DNA of 60,318 nt from an uncultured Bacillota bacterium (lineage in GTDB: Bacteria > Bacillota > Clostridia > Lachnospirales > Lachnospiraceae). Position 1 is the first letter of the stretch. Each line of letters starts with the position of its first letter. Of the stretch, positions 43,589 to 51,651 are shown piece by piece. The notes beneath the pieces were generated by a model that did not search any database, was not told the origin of the DNA, and was given only the letters and a program-made list of their open reading frames with translations. The DNA lies in the NCBI GenBank assembly GCA_958352855.1, contig CATWQE010000012.1, positions 1 through 60,318 of the forward strand, written 5' to 3'. Position numbers and translations under genes: made by a program.

Positions 43589-44245
43589 ATGGGACAGAAA
43601 GTTAACCCACACGGACTCAGAGTCGGAGTAATCAAAGACTGGGATTCCAAATGGTATGCTGAAAGTGATTTCGCTGATAACTTAGTAGAAGACTACAATA
43701 TCAGAACATACCTGAAAAAGAAATTATACAGCGCAGGTGTTTCTAAGATTGAAATCGAAAGAGCATCTGACAGAGTGAAAATCATCATCTACACTGCTAA
43801 ACCAGGTGTTGTAATCGGTAAAGGCGGAGCAGAGATTGAAAAAGTAAAAGCTGAATTACAGAAATTTACAGATAAAAAATTAGTTGTTGATATCAAAGAA
43901 GTAAAAAGACCGGACAGAGATGCTCAGTTAGTAGCTGAAAACATTGCATTACAGTTGGAAAACCGTATTTCCTTCCGTCGTGCTATGAAATCTACAATGT
44001 CCAGAACAATGAAAGCCGGAGCAAAAGGTATCAAAACTTCCGTATCCGGACGTCTTGGCGGCGCTGATATGGCTCGTACAGAGTTCTACAGCGAAGGAAC
44101 TATTCCGCTTCAGACATTAAGAGCAGATATCGACTATGGTTTCGCTGAAGCAGATACCACTTACGGCAAAGTTGGCGTAAAAGCATGGATCTACAATGGC
44201 GAAGTACTTCCAACAAAAGGAACTAAGGAAGGGAGCGATAAATAA
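43589..44245 (+). CDS. rpsC: 30S ribosomal protein S3
   Basis: Part of the mRNA entry site and helicase activity. Start GQKVNPHGLRVGVIKDWDS, KH domain with VVIGKGGAEIEKVK, and the C-terminal GADMARTEFYSEG and DYGFAEADTTYGKVGVKAWI are normal. 218 residues. AAGGAGG upstream; its last base overlaps the rplP start. Confidence 0.98.
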   Translation: MGQKVNPHGLRVGVIKDWDSKWYAESDFADNLVEDYNIRTYLKKKLYSAGVSKIEIERASDRVKIIIYTAKPGVVIGKGGAEIEKVKAELQKFTDKKLVVDIKEVKRPDRDAQLVAENIALQLENRISFRRAMKSTMSRTMKAGAKGIKTSVSGRLGGADMARTEFYSEGTIPLQTLRADIDYGFAEADTTYGKVGVKAWIYNGEVLPTKGTKEGSDK

Positions 44246-44682
44246 TGTTAATGCCAAAAAGAGTAAAACGTCGTAAACAATTCCGTGGCTCCATGAGAGG
44301 AAAAGCCCTTAGAGGTAATAAGATCAATTATGGTGAATTCGGACTTGTTGCAACCGAACCGTGTTGGATCCGTTCCAACCAGATCGAAGCAGCCCGTGTT
44401 GCTATGACTCGTTATATCAAACGTGGTGGTCAGGTTTGGATCAAGATTTTCCCAGATAAACCAGTAACAGCGAAACCAGCAGAAACACGAATGGGTTCCG
44501 GAAAAGGTGCTCTCGAATACTGGGTAGCAGTTGTTAAGCCAGGACGTGTAATGTTCGAAATCGCAGGCGTTTCCGAGGAAATCGCTCGTGAAGCATTACG
44601 TCTTGCGATGCACAAGTTACCATGTAAATGTAAAATCGTTTCTCGTGCAGACTTAGAAGGCGGTGATAACAGTGAAAATTAA
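44245..44682 (+). CDS. rplP: 50S ribosomal protein L16
   Basis: Organises the A-site region. The start MLMPKRVKRRKQFRG at ATG 44245 is normal for Firmicutes (compare MLLPKRVKYRRE). GIKTSVS... belongs to S3, not L16; here the RNA-contact segment MGSGKGALEYWVAVVKPGRV is present. 145 residues. AGGGAG upstream. The rpmC start lies inside its 3' end. Confidence 0.98.
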   Translation: MLMPKRVKRRKQFRGSMRGKALRGNKINYGEFGLVATEPCWIRSNQIEAARVAMTRYIKRGGQVWIKIFPDKPVTAKPAETRMGSGKGALEYWVAVVKPGRVMFEIAGVSEEIAREALRLAMHKLPCKCKIVSRADLEGGDNSEN

Positions 44683-44881
44683 TAAATTCGTGGAAGATTT
44701 AAAGGCAAAATCAGCTGCAGAATTAAATGAAGAATTAGTAGCTGCTAAAAAAGAACTTTTCAATCTGAGATTTCAGAATGCAACTAATCAATTAGAGAAT
44801 ACAAGCCGCATTAAAGAGGTTCGCAAGAACATTGCAAGAATCCAGACAGTAATTACTGAGCAGGCTAACGCTTCCAAATAA
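44672..44881 (+). CDS. rpmC: 50S ribosomal protein L29
   Basis: Small helical protein at the tunnel exit. I place the start at GTG 44672, 5 bases after GGTGA, giving the family-typical KINKFVEDLKAKSAAEL start and 69 residues; a GTG three codons earlier (44663) is less likely. It overlaps the end of rplP by 11 bases. Confidence 0.97.
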   Translation: MKINKFVEDLKAKSAAELNEELVAAKKELFNLRFQNATNQLENTSRIKEVRKNIARIQTVITEQANASK

Positions 44882-44896
44882 TAGGAGGAAACTATC

Positions 44897-45151
44897 GTGG
44901 AAAGAAATCTGAGAAAAACCCGCGTGGGTAAGGTTGTCAGCAATAAGATGGACAAGACCATTGTAGTTGCTATTGAAGACCATGTAAAACATCCTCTTTA
45001 CAAAAAGATCGTGAAGAGAACATATAAATTAAAAGCTCATGACGAAAACAATGAGTGCAATATCGGTGATACCGTAAAAGTTATGGAAACCAGACCGTTA
45101 TCCAAGGATAAAAGATGGAGACTGGTTGAAATCGTAGAGAAAGTTAAATAA
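44897..45151 (+). CDS. rpsQ: 30S ribosomal protein S17
   Basis: Primary 16S rRNA binder. 84 residues with RKTRVGKVVSNKMDKTIVVA and GDTVKVMETRPLSKDKRWRLVEI. Starts with GTG 4 bases past the AGGAGGAAACTATC ribosome-site tract. Confidence 0.98.
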   Translation: MERNLRKTRVGKVVSNKMDKTIVVAIEDHVKHPLYKKIVKRTYKLKAHDENNECNIGDTVKVMETRPLSKDKRWRLVEIVEKVK

Positions 45152-45164
45152 GGAGGAAACCAGT

Positions 45165-45533
45165 ATGATCCAGCAGGAAACTAGACTGAAAGTTGCCGAC
45201 AACACTGGTGCAAAAGAAATCCTTTGTATTCGTGTTATGGGCGGCTCTACAAGAAGATATGCAAGCATTGGCGATACAATCGTTGCTACTGTTAAAGATG
45301 CAACACCAGGCGGCGTTGTTAAAAAAGGTGACGTAGTAAAAGCTGTTGTTGTAAGAAGCGTAAAAGGCGCTCGTCGTAAAGACGGTTCTTACATCAAATT
45401 TGATGAGAACGCAGCAGTTATTATCAAAGATGACAAAACTCCAAAAGGAACCCGTATTTTTGGACCAGTAGCCAGAGAGCTTCGTGAGAAACAGTTCATG
45501 AAAATTGTTTCCTTAGCTCCGGAAGTATTATAG
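45165..45533 (+). CDS. rplN: 50S ribosomal protein L14
   Basis: Subunit-interface protein. 122 residues, MIQQETRLKVADNTGAKEI start and GTRIFGPVARELREKQFMKIVSLAPEVL end, both canonical. AAGGAGG upstream of the ATG. Confidence 0.98.
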   Translation: MIQQETRLKVADNTGAKEILCIRVMGGSTRRYASIGDTIVATVKDATPGGVVKKGDVVKAVVVRSVKGARRKDGSYIKFDENAAVIIKDDKTPKGTRIFGPVARELREKQFMKIVSLAPEVL

Positions 45534-45545
45534 GAGGTAAGCCTG

Positions 45546-45851
45546 ATGTTTAAGATTAAAAAAGGTGATACTGTAAAAGTTATCGCTGGTAAAGATAAAG
45601 ACAAAGAAGGAAAAGTAATCTCTGTTAATCCGAAAAAAGGCGCTGTTCTGGTTGAAGGCGTAAACATGGTCACAAAACACACAAAACCATCTATGGCTAA
45701 CCAGCAGGGCGGTATTGTGAACAAAGAAGCTTGGATTGATGCATCTAACGTAATGGTTATGCATGAAGGAAAAGCTACCAGAGTCGGCTTTAAAGTTGAG
45801 GATGGTAAAAAAGTTCGTTTCGCTAAAACTACAGGAAAAGTAATCGATTAA
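45546..45851 (+). CDS. rplX: 50S ribosomal protein L24
   Basis: Assembly initiator for the large subunit. KOW motif KKGDTVKVIAGKDKDKEGKV at the start, then VNMVTKHTKPS. 101 residues. AGGAGGT upstream of the ATG, 12 bases after rplN. Confidence 0.98.
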   Translation: MFKIKKGDTVKVIAGKDKDKEGKVISVNPKKGAVLVEGVNMVTKHTKPSMANQQGGIVNKEAWIDASNVMVMHEGKATRVGFKVEDGKKVRFAKTTGKVID

Positions 45852-45872
45852 TAAGAGAGGAGGCCATTTAAA

Positions 45873-46412
45873 GTGAGCAGACTGAAAGAAATGTATAAAA
45901 ATGAGATCGTAGATGCTATGATCAAAAAGTTTGGTTATAAGAATATCATGGAAGTGCCGAAACTCGATAAAATCGTTGTAAACATGGGTGTAGGTGAAGC
46001 CAAAGATAACGCTAAACTGTTAGACGCAGCAGTAGCTGATATGGAATTAATCACAGGTCAGAAAGCTGTTACAACAAAAGCGAAAAACTCCGTAGCTAAC
46101 TTCAAAATTCGTGAAGGTATGCCAATCGGATGTAAAGTAACTTTAAGAGGCGAAAAAATGTACGAGTTTGCTGATCGTCTCATCAACTTAGCACTGCCAC
46201 GTGTACGTGACTTCCGTGGCGTAAATCCAAATGCTTTCGATGGCAGAGGAAACTACGCACTGGGAATCAAAGAGCAGTTAATTTTCCCTGAAGTGGAATA
46301 TGATAAAGTCGATAAAGTAAGAGGTATGGATATTATTTTCGTTACCACTGCTAAAACAGACGAAGAAGCTCGTGAATTATTGACATTATTTAATATGCCA
46401 TTTGCAAAATAA
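45873..46412 (+). CDS. rplE: 50S ribosomal protein L5
   Basis: Binds 5S rRNA and contacts the P-site tRNA. 179 residues: PKLDKIVVNMGVGEAKDN, GCKVTLRGEKMYEF and RVRDFRGVNPNAFDGRGNY are canonical. Starts with GTG, with GAGGAGG upstream. Confidence 0.98.
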   Translation: MSRLKEMYKNEIVDAMIKKFGYKNIMEVPKLDKIVVNMGVGEAKDNAKLLDAAVADMELITGQKAVTTKAKNSVANFKIREGMPIGCKVTLRGEKMYEFADRLINLALPRVRDFRGVNPNAFDGRGNYALGIKEQLIFPEVEYDKVDKVRGMDIIFVTTAKTDEEARELLTLFNMPFAK

Positions 46413-46433
46413 GATTATTAGGAGGGAAAATTC

Positions 46434-46619
46434 ATGGCTAAGACAGCAATGAAAGTTAAACAGCAGCGTAAACAGAAATTCTCCACAAGAGAATACAGCC
46501 GCTGCCGTATCTGCGGACGTCCACATGCATACCTGAGAAAATACGGTATCTGCCGTGTTTGCTTCCGCGAATTAGCATACAAAGGACAGATCCCAGGAGT
46601 TAAAAAAGCTAGCTGGTAA
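46434..46619 (+). CDS. rpsZ: 30S ribosomal protein S14, zinc-binding type Z
   Basis: 61-residue form with zinc-binding cysteines in CRICGRPHAYLRKYGICRVCF. This C+ type is the usual one in Firmicutes. AGGAGGG upstream. It is followed by an unusual 226-base gap before rpsH. Confidence 0.98.
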   Translation: MAKTAMKVKQQRKQKFSTREYSRCRICGRPHAYLRKYGICRVCFRELAYKGQIPGVKKASW

Positions 46620-46845
46620 ACCGAAAGCAACTTAGTGAGACATCGCCATCCGGCGATGCTCGAACTTAGTGCGAGGTTGTTCGCGAATCTTAACGAAGCT
46701 GAGCCAAAGGCGAAAGCTGAGTTTAGCTGAGCGAACTCACCCCTTCTTTAGGTGTTGGGGAGAATACCTCTCCCATACCTTCCGAAGAGGATTTCAAATA
46801 AAAAAATAATTAACATGAAAAGTCTAAAAACAGGAGGAAACTATC
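46620..46845 (+). other. Structured non-coding gap between rpsZ and rpsH
   Basis: No ORF of note. CATCGCC (46641-46647) pairs with GGCGATG (46652-46658); ACTTAGTG occurs on both sides of it as a direct repeat; AGCTGAG recurs near 46697, 46717 and 46727; GGGAGA (46758-46763) pairs with TCTCCC (46769-46774). There is no clear promoter or terminator. Normally these genes are a few tens of bases apart. Confidence 0.6.
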
Positions 46846-47247
46846 ATGACAATGAGCGATCCAATCGCAGATATGCTTACAAGAATTCGTAATGCAAACA
46901 CTGCAAAACACGATACAGTAGATGTACCAGCATCTAAAATGAAACTTGCTATTGCCGACATTTTGGTAAAAGAAGGTTATATTGCAAAATATGAAGTTCT
47001 GGAAGACGGAGCTTTCAAAACAATCCGCATCACTTTAAAATACGGTGCAGACAAAAATGAAAAAATCATTACAGGTCTGAAGAGAATTTCCAAACCAGGT
47101 CTGCGTATCTACGCTGGAAGCCAGGAAATTCCAAGAGTATTAGGCGGATTAGGAATTGCAATCCTTTCTACAAACCAGGGAGTTATCACAGACAAAGAAG
47201 CTAGAAAACTTCATGTAGGTGGAGAAGTACTGGCATTTGTATGGTAA
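46846..47247 (+). CDS. rpsH: 30S ribosomal protein S8
   Basis: Central-domain 16S rRNA binder; in E. coli it represses the spc operon. 133 residues: MSDPIADMLTRIRNAN start, and the C-terminal STNQGVITDKEARKLHVGGEVLAFVW. I keep the ATG at 46846, 8 bases after AGGAGG; another ATG lies two codons in. Confidence 0.98.
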   Translation: MTMSDPIADMLTRIRNANTAKHDTVDVPASKMKLAIADILVKEGYIAKYEVLEDGAFKTIRITLKYGADKNEKIITGLKRISKPGLRIYAGSQEIPRVLGGLGIAILSTNQGVITDKEARKLHVGGEVLAFVW

Positions 47248-47389
47248 TTTTTGTGTCCAAGCGAGTTTTTTATTATGTCCAAACGAGAGGATAACAGGAC
47301 TTTGTCCTTTATCATATATAAAAAGGTACTGAAAACAGAGGGGAACCATAATTGGCCCTTCCGAAAATTTAAGTAAGGAGGAAATTGGT
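47248..47389 (+). other. rpsH-rplF gap with short direct repeats and a hairpin
   Basis: TGTCCAAGCGAG (47254-47265) is repeated with one change at 47276-47287. A hairpin follows, GATAACAGGAC / GTCCTTTATC at about 47290-47313, without a strong T-run. The rplF ribosome site AAGGAGG ends the gap. Nothing else is apparent in these 142 bases. Confidence 0.45.
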
Positions 47390-47929
47390 ATGTCACGAAT
47401 TGGAAGACTGCCTGTAGCTGTTCCAGCAGGAGTAGAAGTTAAAATTGCTGAGAACAACGTAGTGACTGTAAAAGGTCCTAAAGGAACACTTGAAAGAGCG
47501 TTACCGGTTGAAATGTCAATCAAATTAGAAGATGGTCATGTTGTTGTAACAAGACCAAGCGATTTAAAGAAAATGAAAGCTTTACATGGCTTAACAAGAA
47601 CACTGATCCAGAACATGGTAACTGGTGTAAGCCAGGGATACGAAAAAACTCTGGAAGTAAACGGTGTTGGTTATAGAGCATCCAAACAGGGCAAAAAATT
47701 AGTTCTGAACTTAGGATATTCTCATCCAGTAGAAATGGAAGATCCAGAAGGTCTGGAATCTAAAGTAGACGGAAATAAAATCGTTATATCCGGAATTGAC
47801 AAAGAAAAAGTTGGCCAGTACGCTGCTGAAATCAGAGATAAGAGAAGACCTGAACCATACAAAGGTAAAGGTATTAAATATGCTGATGAAGTTATCAGAC
47901 GTAAAGTTGGTAAAACTGGTAAGAAATAA
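47390..47929 (+). CDS. rplF: 50S ribosomal protein L6
   Basis: Located near the factor-binding site. 179 residues: SRIGRLPVAVPAGVEVKIAE, VTVKGPKGTLER and the C-terminal EIRDKRRPEPYKGKGIKYADE. Canonical; AAGGAGG upstream. Confidence 0.98.
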   Translation: MSRIGRLPVAVPAGVEVKIAENNVVTVKGPKGTLERALPVEMSIKLEDGHVVVTRPSDLKKMKALHGLTRTLIQNMVTGVSQGYEKTLEVNGVGYRASKQGKKLVLNLGYSHPVEMEDPEGLESKVDGNKIVISGIDKEKVGQYAAEIRDKRRPEPYKGKGIKYADEVIRRKVGKTGKK

Positions 47930-47946
47930 GTAAGGAGAGTGTAAAA

Positions 47947-48315
47947 ATGGTTAGTAAAGTATCAAGAGCGAAAGTTCGCGCAAAAAAACATAGAAGATTA
48001 CGTAATCATCTTAGCGGTACAACTGCTACACCACGTTTAGCAGTATTCCGCAGCAATAATCATATGTATGCTCAAATTATTGACGATACAGTTGGAAAAA
48101 CTCTGGTTTCTGCTTCTACTACACAGAAAGAAGTAAAAGCTGAGTTAGAAAAAACCAATAACGTTGATGCAGCAGCATACTTAGGAACAGTGATTGCAAA
48201 AAGAGCAATCGAAGCTGGTATTAAAGAAGTTGTTTTCGACAGAGGCGGCTTTATTTACCATGGAAAAGTGAAAGCATTAGCAGACGCAGCAAGAGAAGCT
48301 GGGTTAGAATTCTAA
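47947..48315 (+). CDS. rplR: 50S ribosomal protein L18
   Basis: Binds 5S rRNA with L5. 122 residues with RAKKHRRLRNHLSGTTATPRLAVFRSN near the start (RNA-binding arm) and FDRGGFIYHGKVKALADAARE at the end. AAGGAGAG upstream. Confidence 0.98.
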   Translation: MVSKVSRAKVRAKKHRRLRNHLSGTTATPRLAVFRSNNHMYAQIIDDTVGKTLVSASTTQKEVKAELEKTNNVDAAAYLGTVIAKRAIEAGIKEVVFDRGGFIYHGKVKALADAAREAGLEF

Positions 48316-48334
48316 TTAGGGAGGAAATGAACAC

Positions 48335-48844
48335 ATGAAACGTTCTATCATTGATGCTAGCCAGTTTGAGTTAGAAGAAAAAGTAGTGTCAATCAAGCGT
48401 GTAACAAAGGTTGTTAAAGGTGGTCGTAACTTCCGTTTCACAGCTTTAGTTGTTGTAGGTGACGGCAACGGACATGTTGGCGCTGGTTTAGGAAAAGCAA
48501 CTGAAATTCCTGAAGCAATCCGCAAAGGAAAAGAAGATGCAATGAAAAAATTAGTTAGTGTAGCAAGAGACGAAAACGGAAGTATTACACATGACTTTGT
48601 TGGAAAATTCGGAAGCGCAGAAATGCTCTTAAAGAAAGCTCCAGAAGGTACTGGTGTTATTGCCGGAGGTCCAGCTCGTGCGGTTATTGAACTTGCAGGT
48701 ATTAAGAACATCCGTACAAAATGTATGGGTTCCCGTAACAAACAGAACGTAGTTCTGGCTACAATCGCAGGTTTAAGCCAGTTAAAGACTCCGGAAGAAG
48801 TTGCAAAACTTCGCGGAAAATCTGTTGATGAGATTTTTGCATAA
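48335..48844 (+). CDS. rpsE: 30S ribosomal protein S5
   Basis: mRNA-entry and decoding-fidelity protein. 169 residues: KRVTKVVKGGRNFRFTALVV, GDGNGHVGAGLGKATEIPEA and IRTKCMGSRNKQNVV are canonical. GGGAGG upstream of the ATG. Confidence 0.98.
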   Translation: MKRSIIDASQFELEEKVVSIKRVTKVVKGGRNFRFTALVVVGDGNGHVGAGLGKATEIPEAIRKGKEDAMKKLVSVARDENGSITHDFVGKFGSAEMLLKKAPEGTGVIAGGPARAVIELAGIKNIRTKCMGSRNKQNVVLATIAGLSQLKTPEEVAKLRGKSVDEIFA

Positions 48845-48858
48845 GGAGGATCAGACAA

Positions 48859-49041
48859 ATGGCAGATAAATTAAGAATCACTTTGGTGAAATCCAGCATC
48901 GGTGCAGTACCGAAAAACAGAAAGATTGTTGAAGCTTTAGGTTTGAGAAAACTGAATAAAACAGTGGAAATGCCTGATAACGCAGCCGTAAGAGGTATGA
49001 TTCGTCAGGTAAGCCATATGGTGAAAGTAGAAGAAATCTAA
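48859..49041 (+). CDS. rpmD: 50S ribosomal protein L30
   Basis: 60-residue small large-subunit protein: KLRITLVKSSIGAVPKNRKIV and ALGLRKLNKTVEMPDNAAVRGM. AAGGAGGA upstream. Tightly placed between rpsE and rplO. Confidence 0.98.
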   Translation: MADKLRITLVKSSIGAVPKNRKIVEALGLRKLNKTVEMPDNAAVRGMIRQVSHMVKVEEI

Positions 49042-49065
49042 TATTACGAAGAAGGAGGTGCCATC

Positions 49066-49506
49066 ATGGAATTATCAAATTTAAGACCAGCTGAAGGCTC
49101 CAAACAGAGCAACGAATTCAGAAGAGGCCGTGGACACGGTTCAGGTAATGGTAAAACAGCAGGTAAGGGCCACAAAGGTCAGAAAGCACGTTCCGGTGCA
49201 AAGAGACCAGGTTTCGAAGGTGGTCAGATGCCTTTATATAGAAGACTTCCAAAGAGAGGCTTCAAATGCAGAAATTCTAAAGAAATTATTGCAGTAAACG
49301 TTGATATCTTAAACAGATTCGAAGACGGTACAGAAGTTACTCCAGCAGCTTTATTAGCTTCTGGCGCAATCTCCAAATTAGGAGACGGTGTAAAACTTCT
49401 TGGTAATGGAGAACTCACTAAGAAATTAAACGTGAAAGTAAACGCTGTAAGCGAAAGCGCAAAGGCTAAAATCGAAGCAGCAGGTGGAACAGTAGAGGTG
49501 ATCTAA
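49066..49506 (+). CDS. rplO: 50S ribosomal protein L15
   Basis: Late assembly protein. 146 residues with ELSNLRPAEGSKQSNEFRRGRGHGSGNGKT and basic GQKARSGAKRPGFEGGQMPLYRRLPKRGF regions (each read in parts). GAAGGAGGTG upstream of the ATG; the stop overlaps the secY start. Confidence 0.98.
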   Translation: MELSNLRPAEGSKQSNEFRRGRGHGSGNGKTAGKGHKGQKARSGAKRPGFEGGQMPLYRRLPKRGFKCRNSKEIIAVNVDILNRFEDGTEVTPAALLASGAISKLGDGVKLLGNGELTKKLNVKVNAVSESAKAKIEAAGGTVEVI

Positions 49507-50822
49507 TGCTCAAGACTCTTCAAAATGCCTTTAAGATAAAGGATGTAAGACGTCGTATTTTCTACGTATTCCTGATGATAGTTGTGATTCGTATTGGATC
49601 ACAGCTACCCATTCCAGGAGTAGATCCAGATTATTTCAAAGATTGGTTTGCAAGCCAGTCCAACGATGCGTTTAACTTTTTTGACGCATTTACAGGCGGC
49701 TCCTTCACAGAAATGTCAATCTTTGCATTAAATATCACCCCCTACATTACTTCTTCCATTATTATCCAGCTTTTAACCATTGCAATTCCTAAATTAGAAG
49801 AGTTGCAGAGGGATGGAGAAGAAGGCAGAAAAAAACTGACTGCAATTACACGTTATCTGACCATTGGACTTTCTTTATTCCAGTCTATTGCTATGACAGT
49901 AGGATTTGGAAACAGAGGTCTGATTCCGGATATGAACTTTATGAATGCAGTTGTTGTAGTAGCCTGTTTAACAGCAGGTTCCGCGATGCTGATGTGGATT
50001 GGTGAACAGATTACAGATAAGGGTGTTGGAAACGGTATTTCCATTGTTTTGATGGTAAATATTGTATCCAGAATTCCAAGCGACCTGGTTACCTTGTTTG
50101 ACCAGTTTGTAAAAGGAAAAACATATGCCAAGGGAGGTCTGGCAGCACTGATTATTATTGCAATTATTGTATTAGTAGTTGTGCTGGTATTGATCTTAAA
50201 CGGTGGTACTAGAAAAATCCCTGTTCAGTATTCCAAGAAAATGGTAGGAAGAAAAGTTTCAGGAGGACAGTCCAGCTCAATTCCTTTAAAGGTTAATACA
50301 GCAGGCGTTATTCCTATTATCTTTGCCTCTTCCTTAATGTCCTTCCCGGTAATTATCGCAGGTTTCACAGGTTGGACCGGTGGTACTGGAATTGGAAGCC
50401 AGATTTTAATGGGACTGACTTCAAACAACTGGTTTAATCCAAGCGCTCCATGGTATTCTCTTGGTCTGGTGCTTTATATTGTACTGGTTATTTTCTTTGC
50501 TTATTTCTATACATCCATTACTTTCAATCCAATGGAAGTAGCAGATAATATGAAAAAGCAGGGAGGTTTTATACCAGGTATCCGCCCGGGAAAACCAACT
50601 CAGGAGTATTTGGAAAAAATTCTCAGTTATTTAATTTTTATCGGAGCTGCAGGTCTGGTAATTGTCGCTGTTATTCCGTTCTTCTTTAACGGTGTATTCG
50701 GCGCAGATGTTTCCTTTGGAGGAACATCTCTGATTATCGTAGTCGGCGTTGTTCTGGAAACATTAAAACAGATTGAATCCCGTATGTTAGTCCGTAATTA
50801 TAAGGGCTTTTTAAGTGAATAA
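49506..50822 (+). CDS. secY: Preprotein translocase subunit SecY
   Basis: Central channel of the Sec translocon in the cytoplasmic membrane. 438 residues with ten membrane helices; the signature segments GSQLPIPGVD, ALNITPYITSSIIIQLL and the cytosolic loop FIPGIRPGKPTQEYLEKIL are all present. ATG 49506 overlaps the rplO stop. Followed by a 182-base structured gap before adk. Confidence 0.97.
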   Translation: MLKTLQNAFKIKDVRRRIFYVFLMIVVIRIGSQLPIPGVDPDYFKDWFASQSNDAFNFFDAFTGGSFTEMSIFALNITPYITSSIIIQLLTIAIPKLEELQRDGEEGRKKLTAITRYLTIGLSLFQSIAMTVGFGNRGLIPDMNFMNAVVVVACLTAGSAMLMWIGEQITDKGVGNGISIVLMVNIVSRIPSDLVTLFDQFVKGKTYAKGGLAALIIIAIIVLVVVLVLILNGGTRKIPVQYSKKMVGRKVSGGQSSSIPLKVNTAGVIPIIFASSLMSFPVIIAGFTGWTGGTGIGSQILMGLTSNNWFNPSAPWYSLGLVLYIVLVIFFAYFYTSITFNPMEVADNMKKQGGFIPGIRPGKPTQEYLEKILSYLIFIGAAGLVIVAVIPFFFNGVFGADVSFGGTSLIIVVGVVLETLKQIESRMLVRNYKGFLSE

Positions 50823-50837
50823 AAGACAATGATGAAA

Positions 50838-50926
50838 AGAGACCGTCCCAGGGAAAGCAGTATAGCTGCTGAAGTGACAACCGAAGAATCACAGAAGATG
50901 TGAAGGTTGTCCCTGTGGCTGTCTCT
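50838..50926 (+). ncRNA. Three-way-junction RNA element between secY and adk
   Basis: Outer stem AGAGAC (50838-50843) with GTCTCT (50921-50926), continued by CCCAGGGA with TCCCTGTGG. Inside lie two hairpins: AGCAG/CTGCT (50856-50870) and ACAACC/GGTTGT (50877-50910) with TCACA/TGTGA within. The fold accounts for nearly every base. It could be a weak terminator (an AAAATTTTAT tract follows), a processing site, or an autoregulatory leader for adk-map-infA. Confidence 0.6.
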
Positions 50927-50937
50927 AAAATTTTATG

Positions 50938-50966
50938 TGGAAAAAATGGTTTTTATAGTGTATGAT
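50938..50966 (+). promoter_or_regulatory. Possible promoter for adk-map-infA
   Basis: TATGAT at 50961-50966 with TGGAAA 17 bases upstream (50938-50943). The -35 is poor. A promoter here would separate adk-map-infA from secY. Confidence 0.35.
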
Positions 50967-51004
50967 AGAAACCAAGAGAAGAACCGTAGAAAGGGGTAAG
51001 GGCT

Positions 51005-51649
51005 ATGAAAATTATTATGTTAGGAGCGCCGGGTGCCGGAAAAGGAACACAGGCAAAAAAAATTGCTGCAAAGTATGAGATTCCTCATATTTCAACAGGG
51101 GATATTTTCAGAGCAAATATTAAAAATAACACAGAGCTGGGAAAAAAGGCTAAAACCTATATGGATCAGGGACTTTTGGTTCCAGATGAATTAACAGTAG
51201 ACCTGGTTATTGACCGCGTTCAGCAGGATGACTGTGCAAAGGGTTATATTTTAGATGGATTCCCAAGAACCATTCCTCAGGCAGAAAGCCTGGATGCGGC
51301 ATTGGCAAAAATGGGTCAGAAGGTAGATTTTGCTATTAATGTAGAAGTACCGGATGAAAACATTGTAAACCGTATGTCCGGAAGAAGAGCCTGTGTAGGC
51401 TGCGGCGCAACTTATCATGTGAAATACAATGCGCCAAAAAAAGAAGATGTATGTGATATCTGTGGTGAAAAGTTGATTTTAAGAGATGATGATAAGCCGG
51501 AAACCGTACAGAAACGCCTTGGGGTATATCATGACCAGACACAGCCTTTGATTGAATATTATGAAAAGGCCGGGGTATTAAAAGAAGTTGATGGTACAGT
51601 TGACATGGAAGATGTTTTCCAGGCTATTGTCAATGTGTTAGGAGCGTAA
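51005..51649 (+). CDS. adk: Adenylate kinase (zinc-lid type)
   Basis: Interconverts 2 ADP with ATP and AMP. P-loop GAPGAGKGTQ, AMP-site ISTGDIFRANI and LDGFPRTIPQAE, and a long lid with four zinc-binding cysteines (CVGCGATYHV and CDICGEKL). 214 residues. GGGGTAAGG upstream of the ATG. map begins 2 bases after the stop. Confidence 0.98.
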   Translation: MKIIMLGAPGAGKGTQAKKIAAKYEIPHISTGDIFRANIKNNTELGKKAKTYMDQGLLVPDELTVDLVIDRVQQDDCAKGYILDGFPRTIPQAESLDAALAKMGQKVDFAINVEVPDENIVNRMSGRRACVGCGATYHVKYNAPKKEDVCDICGEKLILRDDDKPETVQKRLGVYHDQTQPLIEYYEKAGVLKEVDGTVDMEDVFQAIVNVLGA

Positions 51650-51651
51650 AA

